Source: Heliocybe sulcata (lineage: Eukaryota; Basidiomycota; Agaricomycetes; Gloeophyllales; Gloeophyllaceae). From it: 64,000 bases of DNA. The translations under genes were made by a program, and so were the position numbers. This document shows positions 57,871 through 64,000 of the stretch, piece after piece (position 1 is the stretch's first letter; the number at the start of each line of letters is the position of its first letter). The stretch is from assembly GCA_004369045.1 (NCBI GenBank), contig ML213535.1, forward strand, positions 172,131-236,130, in the 5' to 3' direction. The notes beneath the pieces are model-generated. The model worked only from the letters and a program-made list of their open reading frames with translations, was not told the DNA's origin and made no database searches.

Positions 57871-59048
57871 TTCTGATTGCTTCGAGCAGCAGCCCTGATC
57901 GCTTTCATTCATCGTTAATAGCAGTGCACGGTACAGTAGACTTCACTTTAGACTATGTTATATGCAGGCGACTTGGTCTTATTATCCATTGCTTCGAAGC
58001 CCAGTTTTGCTTTACGAGCCCTCACGTCTACTCGGCGGCGTCTCGTGCACCGCTCGCCAACGCAGTGGTCGGGAAGTCGGACATGCTAACAGCATCGCCT
58101 CGTCTGCAGCTGCTACCAGTCGTCCCCGGACCACCCATGGGCCCAACGGCAAAACACTTGCTTCCCACTGTGAAGAAAACACTTCTCGAAGTCAGATCAG
58201 TCTGTCCTAATCAGCAGAGCGCCATCGAAGGGTCTGTCCGTCAGTTCGATAGGACACGAACGAGCGCAGGCGTACGGACGCACATCCTGGGTCGCAAGGT
58301 ATAATCGGATGAGGCCTTTCGCAAGCAACAGCGGTATTGTAAGAGAGCCACAGTCACATATGTGAAGGTTGCCAGCTGACTACGTTAGTGATGAGGAACC
58401 ACAAGACCTGTGTATCCTGCTCCGCGATGCTCTTCAGGATTGGTCGCGGAGTTGCGGTATGTGGCGTCACCACGCTGGAAAGATTGAATAGCTCGGACAG
58501 TCTGATATATATGCATCCAGGAACCACTTGGGCGTGGGCCTCTTGTGGTTGACGCAACTTAGAACAGACAGGTACTGCTGTGGACCTCATCGTGACAGGA
58601 ACATATAGATATCGTCCATTAGGCATATGATGTCCGGCTATCACTCGAGAAGTACGCTGGTACAGCATACCGGGCTCAAAGTACCATGTGAATGTGCGGT
58701 TCCTGCTCACAGCGGGACGGCCTCACAGGACTTACAACATTAGGTTCTAAGTTTTCTAGAGCCGACACAGATCCTGCCTATGGTTGAAGGCTATTGTAGG
58801 TTGTATCTCCCCGACACCCGGTACTTGTCGACCTGGCTCTATCTGTCAAACTTCAAAGCCGACATGTCTATCCACCCAGTTGTCAGGTTGACAGCGGGGC
58901 GAAACGCGGCCCTAACACAGGCGCGTAGGTTCCACAGGAACAAGTGGTATACGCGGTACTAATTTGTTGTACACTAGAGTACGTAGTCCGAAACTCCAAC
59001 GACCATACGCCTATTACCACATATTACGTGAAGGTCCCAAACGACGCA
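57871..59048. other. Convergent intergenic region
   Basis: This 1.2-kb stretch lies between the F-box/LRR gene (plus) and the dioxygenase gene (minus). A minus-strand frame of 118 codons at 58354-58710 and a plus-strand one running past 58304 show no domain and are treated as chance. Confidence 0.45.
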
Positions 59049-60436
59049 TCACAACTTAGCCCAGGTATCACGCTCCTCGTGGTGCAAATCCGCCCGAAGC
59101 GCTTCGACCTCCTCGAGACTCGCGAGGACGAACTTGTACTTCCAAACCCAGACACGGCCGTTCCGTACCTCGTCCTCCTTAAAGCCCATCTCCGCCCAGC
59201 GCTGAGGATTGTACTCTGGGTAGACATCACAGATGAGAGATTTCTTCGTGGCGAATACAGGATCAGTCCCAAGGAAAGGCGAGTGAGCCGGATACAGAGC
59301 TGTGGTCAATCTGCCAAGCGAGCGTCACTCAGTTGTCGTCGGTGAAAAGATGCATGCAGCTACATACTCGTCATAACCAGGCGCGCGCAGATGGAAGTGA
59401 ATATGCGATGAGCGATGCGGGTGGCGTCCTACGAATAGCCGAGATCCGGTTTCTCAGTGCCGGTGGTATACCTGGAAATAGATACGGTACATACCAAGTA
59501 GCCGGAGTAGGTCACCCACAGGACCATCGCTCGGCTGCAGTGCGTTCATTAGCTTACGAAAACCGGATCACGTCGAATCCACTCACTATGGGGTACGCTG
59601 TCGGGAGTATACCGCGATAGCAGAAGGAGCCGTCACTCTCGGCTAGTATCCTCGCCCGATCGTTCGCCTCGTCTCGCTCTGGGTCTTGAACGTCGTAGAC
59701 ACCGTCACCATCGGCTTGCCACTGAAGAATGTTGAGTCCCGTGCGACGTGGTCTGCCAATAGAGCACTCACGAGGTCAATCTTCGCGCCACTGATGCCTT
59801 CGTCCTTGGTATTCGTAATTGTCGCCTCGAAATACATGTTCTCTCCTGTGGTATCCGAACTAGCGACCGAAGATCCAGACGGCATCTCGGGCATGTCGCT
59901 CGTCCAGAAAGGGCCCTCCTCGCAACTGTCGGTGCAACCCTGAGAGGCATGATATGTCAGGTTGTGAGGTGATGATAACAAAACTTGTTTGCGTACAGGT
60001 GGTTTCGGGTGGTTCAGCTCATCGATGAGGGCGCTCATACCAAGCACGTCGCTCAGGCAGACGAACTCGTTCTTGTTTTCCGTGCTTTCTCGACCACAGC
60101 GGGTCAAGAAATCGATCGTCCTAGCCCATTCGTCGTGGGTCGGAAGTGTCTCTCGCGCAAAGGCATGTAGATGCGTGATCAATGAAGAGAACAGCTCGAG
60201 CGTCCTGGGGTCCTTCACTAACTTGGCGTGAAGGTCGTGAATACTGGAAATTGAAATCAATGACCGGCCCACGGCAGAGTATAAAGGAAGACCACGTACT
60301 GGTCAGTAATCGTGTAGTCGGACCTTTCACGGAAGTCGCGTTCCAATGGTAAGTCCAAAGGTATCTCGTCCTCGAGCTGAGCACGGATCGCTTTGCCCAC
60401 CAGAAGCGGGTTCTTCATTTGCTGTTCGGTAGCCAT
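59049..60436 (-). CDS. Intradiol ring-cleavage dioxygenase (catechol/hydroxyquinol 1,2-type)
   Basis: Non-heme Fe(III) enzyme that opens catechol-type rings between the two hydroxyls, feeding lignin-derived aromatics into central metabolism. CDS complement(59049..59310, 59368..59428, 59495..59534, 59587..59721, 59772..59939, 59985..60243, 60300..60436), 353 residues, phases consistent. The N-terminal dimerisation helices include IHDLHAKLVKDPRTLELFSS, THLHAFARETLPTHDEW, NEFVCLSDVLGMSALIDELN. The catalytic domain has GCTDSCEEGPFW, ISGAKIDLWQADGDGVYDVQ, FCYRGILPTAYPI (with a Tyr expected to bind iron), GPVGDLLRLLGRHPHRSSHI and HIHFHLRAPGYDE (the His pair). The C terminus is RNGRVWVWKYKFVLASLEE. 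Intracellular, no signal peptide. Hydroxyquinol dioxygenase is the likelier substrate class in wood-decay fungi, but this is inference. Confidence 0.93.
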
Positions 60437-60508
60437 CGTGAAGCAGTACAGGGCTGAAGGGTAGGTGCAAGAGAGATCGTTGTGAGTGCCTCTGCATGTT
60501 ACACCGCC

Positions 60509-60516
60509 TTTTTATA
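60509..60516 (-). promoter_or_regulatory. TATA box of the dioxygenase gene
   Basis: TATAAAAA on the minus strand, 73 bp upstream of the dioxygenase start codon. Confidence 0.5.
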
Positions 60517-63209
60517 CCTGCAGGGTCACCAGGGATGCGCCACTGAACGTTGTGTCTTGAAAAACCACAGCCGGAATGAAGCGGCGGTGGAACACAGCCA
60601 TATGAGGTAATTGCGTAATAGCAGTCTCTCCGCGTTGGCACCGGTGACTTCTTGCACCTGACTGCGTATATTCGGCTCTGGCAGACGAGTGCGGAATGCC
60701 TTCAGAAACAAGGTCGTCCCGAATGTGGACCCTTACTCATCCGTAGGAGCGGAACAGGCATGCGACCTGCTGGACAGCACACCTGATGACGGATAGACAC
60801 CAAGTCGCCGTCGTAAGATTAAGGTCCGGAAGCACTTTAAGCCACTCTTGAATCATCATCATCTCTGTAAGTGCACGGTATCCGGAAACGATCTTGCCTT
60901 CCCCGTTCCGTCGTCATCGAAGTTCATTCACAGTTCAGAAATAGCACAGAGTGGCGAGCGCAAAGTCGCACGCTGCTCCAGGCTGAATAAGAGAGAATGA
61001 GGGTGGCATATATAGCATCCGAAGCCACCGAAGTGGCACTGATGGGCAGTACTGTTACGCCAATCGACCAAGCACATCATATTCCTGGAATGCCACCACT
61101 AGGTCCATATGGCGAGCATGATACGGATATTGTTGCCTGTCGTGCCTGGTCGTGCCTGGAAATGTCCTGAAGATTTCATTAATTGCAAGCGTTGCTAGCT
61201 GCCAGTCGCAAAAAGCTCAGACACAAAGCACATGTCGACTATATTCGAATGGCGGAACACATAACTTGGAGCGTAGAGGCCGGGACGAAGAGCCTGATGA
61301 ATGAGAAGTGCATGCATGCGGCAGGCTTCACAAGCTCTTCTCGCCATTGTAGGACCAACGTGACGGAATATTACAGGATGTTGTACTTCGCCACTCAGAA
61401 TATCCGGCTACGACACTCTCTTGGCTGAGGACTTCCCCGAAGAAGACACGATGCGTAAGCCGGAGAACAAGTACTTTGTCATGTCGACTTCGATTAATCA
61501 CCGGTCACCAGTGACGTCGAGGAGCTGCGGAGAAACGCTGGATTGTCGCCGGAGGAAGAGGTTCTGCCAGACTGAGGTACTTGAGGAGGGACGACAGCAC
61601 GGCGCACGCAGAGCAACGGATATGATCGTCCCAATCAATTCCGGGCAATATTGGAGAAAGGTTCCATATCTCTTCGTCGTAATGTGCCAGATACCTAGTC
61701 TGAGTCTGCTAGCTTCGAGTTTGCTCTAGAGAGGCTTGCACGTACACCGAATAGACCAATCGAATGACAGCATGCAGTAAGATGTTCTTGAGCGCAAGAC
61801 ACATGAAAACGAGTTGCACAACCGATAGTCCGTCCCCAGGTAGTACAGTAAATGAGAATGTCCGGCATCTCCTGTATTGTTACCAAGTTGTGACGAAGTA
61901 ACGCTATTGGGAGTCTCGGGACATTTCGGATTGCGACCCGGCGACGATATCCGGACATCTCCGGTAATTGGTCAGTCCTTCCTGCTGCACTTAAAAAGAC
62001 TCGAGAAGCGCCTGCGCGTTCGCGCAGGGCAAGTACCTTGCGACTTTCGCTTCCTTGTTCAGTAATGGACGTACTAACTGTGTATTGTCACTGTGTATTG
62101 TCGGTGCTCGGGCTGCACTGACCACTAGGTAACTTCTATCTATACTATTGTATTCCGAGTGGACTTTCGCTTCTGTTTCTTGCGCGGGCTCTCTAGCTAA
62201 AGCGGCATCACTAGGTCATCTTCGGAATTAACAACAGGTTTGAGCATGCATATGCCGACAATGTCAGCTTCAAATACCCATTGCTTGTTGATAACAATGC
62301 ACAAGATCAATATCACCAGCGCTGTATTATCCACAATGATATATTAAATAGAGATACTTAACATGAGCGGGTGGGCAGGCTGCTATGACGGACCGTATTG
62401 GACAAAAATATGTACCAAGTCGTTCCCCCTAGTCTGGCATCGCGTGTCATTAGAGATCATCAATGTGCATCAATGCGCATCAATGCGCACCACGCTTCAC
62501 CATGTCTTGGCACCGGCACCAGCACCAGCCTTGATGCCCACTGGTGCCGGTGAGTGCTGCACCCTAGCGCCATGCTGACGGCACTGATCGGCACTGCATG
62601 CACAGCCACATCACGTTGATGCTTCCTTGTGTTCCGGGCATTGATCGGCACTGCTAGCACTGGTGCCCGCGCCACTGATGCGCCTTTCCACACTCTAGTG
62701 TTGCCCCAGCGGTCCGGTGGATGCACAGGCACCGTCGCGCTTGCACCCAGCGTAATGACCCTGTGTCCGGGCAGCGCACAAGCAGGGTCACCCTAGTCAG
62801 CGCTGCCTTCGCCCTTCGCGCTGATACGGTCACGCACGGCTGCGTCGATGGTTGAAGTTAAAATGTTGACGGACTCGAACATTTCAGTCAGTCCGTGGAC
62901 GACAATCAGACTCTGATTAATGATTGACGATGTTTGTAGAAGCTCTTAATGACAAGAGAATGTATTTAATATAGATCTGTAGTCTGTAGATAGTAGTTGT
63001 GTACTGTACAGGCTTGCCCTTTAACAACGCTACCACACTCACACTGAGGTTTGATCACGACCGCACCCTGAGATTTGATCACGGCCATGACCTCGATCTT
63101 CGGCCTGTACATTTTCCACCGGATACCTACATACCTACTTAGGTAAGCGCCTTATCACAACACACAATTTTCATTTCCTTTTGCCATTATCCTTCCTCCT
63201 CCCCTGCTC
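60517..63209. other. Gene-poor stretch with small repeats
   Basis: No gene is recognised in 2.7 kb. Open frames at 61183-61428, 61421-61729, 61695-61958 (minus) and 62363-62578 are short and featureless. Repeats include CTGTGTATTGTC twice near 62,080-62,102, the 10-bp tandem at 62,458-62,487, a GC-rich stretch at 62,500-62,780 where TGATCGGCACTGC occurs twice, and TTTGATCACG twice near 63,048-63,085. Confidence 0.45.
62458..62487 (+). repeat. Three 10-bp tandem repeats
   Basis: CATCAATGTG, CATCAATGCG, CATCAATGCG in succession, at the left edge of a repetitive GC-rich stretch. Confidence 0.85.
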
Positions 63210-64000
63210 ATGGATCCTGTCGCCCATATCCCAAATCTCGGCGGGTGCGCGGAGTGCACATGCAGGAGTTACTGTTTCTATGCCCTTTCCGAGAGGCAAA
63301 TGCGAGGTGTACGTCGCTTGCATTTCTTTCCAGCTTCCCCTCTAATCACACTCCCACCCTCATCGTCGTAGTATGCCCTCCATTGCAATGAGTTATGCCT
63401 TTGTACACACCAAGCTCAGTCTCATGCACCCCTCTCCACAACATCTCCTGTTCCTATCTCGGTTCTTGTCGCAGCGCATACATCGCAACTCCCAGTCCCC
63501 GCCAACATGTCGGCACCTCCGCCGCACTCTTTTCTACCTGCAGCTTCCGCGCCCCTTCACAACACTGGGGCAGCGCCCGTTATTAATCCGTTCCTCCCTC
63601 CCGTCCCGCGTCCTGGTAATACTGCCCAGAATAGGCATGATTCCATGCAACGTTTACCCCAGCACCTCCCATCCCATCCGACACTACCCCACATTGACTC
63701 ATCTGTCCTTTCCGCTCCGTCCACTCGGCGCGGCGGTGGTCGACACACCGCTGTCTCTCTGTGCACACGGTCACCGGCCTCTCGCCCTTCATCATCTGAT
63801 GTAGGCGCATTGGTGGCTGCAATGGGTATACCTCGCCTCGTACCTCAAGCCATTGTGCACCCCTGCATTGATTATGTCATCTTCTTTTTTCCTTTCAACG
63901 TACGTCTGTCCATCTCTATGTGCTTCGCCCTTCCCATGCTCAATTCCTCTTAGCTGGACAAAGCCTATAGCCACCCTGGGCGCTCCACGCCCATTTTCAC
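63210..64000 (+). CDS. Probable 5' part of an unrecognised gene, cut by the window end
   Basis: Tentative. An ATG at 63210 opens MDPVAHIPNLGGCAECTCRS, a short cysteine-containing exon with donor-like sequence near 63,305. A second ATG at 63507 opens a long proline-rich frame (SAPPPHSFLPAASAPLHN). That frame could be followed by an intron at about 63,899 (GTACGT) with an acceptor near 63,953. The two starts may belong to one gene or the second alone may be real. No domain is recognised. The coding end lies beyond the window. Confidence 0.3.

Noticed and set aside
1-64000. CRISPR array, operon, riboswitch or ribosome-binding-site features
   Set aside because: The DNA is eukaryotic (spliceosomal introns throughout); no regularly spaced direct repeats of CRISPR type were seen.

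Overview
The window is nuclear DNA of a filamentous basidiomycete, most likely a wood-decay polypore. Genes are cut by many very short GT-AG introns (about 45-70 nt), and the proteins include basidiomycete-typical families: DUF6533/DUF6534 seven-helix membrane proteins, a CYP512-type P450, a Cin1-type intersectin, F-box proteins and a fungal PL14 lyase. Coordinates of multi-exon genes run from start codon to stop codon; exon joins are given where I could settle them by hand.

Layout. 1-2.2 kb: no recognisable gene. 2.2-30 kb: four predicted seven-helix membrane proteins (one DUF6534, three DUF6533), interleaved with the vacuolar lipase ATG15, a very large intersectin-like endocytic scaffold/RhoGEF (9.7-16.6 kb) and two tandem paralogous P450s (20.0-26.5 kb). 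30-48 kb: a rearranged region. It holds an internally deleted ERG26 pseudogene, an intact secreted GH3 beta-glucosidase, an inverted pair of 544-bp TA-flanked elements enclosing a GH3 gene fragment, a CYP512-like P450, a complete oxidosqualene cyclase (lanosterol synthase, ERG7), CDC73 of the Paf1 complex, and an intact ERG26-like sterol dehydrogenase. 48-60.5 kb: mostly housekeeping and hydrolytic genes, namely an F-box protein, a doubtful small gene, a PL14 polysaccharide lyase, the ALG2 mannosyltransferase, a second F-box/LRR-like protein, and an intradiol ring-cleavage dioxygenase. 60.5-63.2 kb is gene-poor with small repeats, and a probable gene starts at 63.2 kb and leaves the window.

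How the genes work together. The most coherent functional group is at 38.8-48 kb. ERG7 makes the sterol/triterpene skeleton, ERG26 removes C-4 methyls after oxidation, and the neighbouring P450 belongs to a type linked in polypores to triterpenoid oxidation. A single non-sterol gene, CDC73, sits among them. The second ERG26 copy (dead) and second GH3 copy (fragment) lie in opposite orientation to their intact partners, so the locus appears to have been shaped by inverted duplication, with inverted TA-flanked elements near the centre. The GH3 enzyme, PL14 lyase and intradiol dioxygenase fit a plant-biomass-degrading lifestyle.
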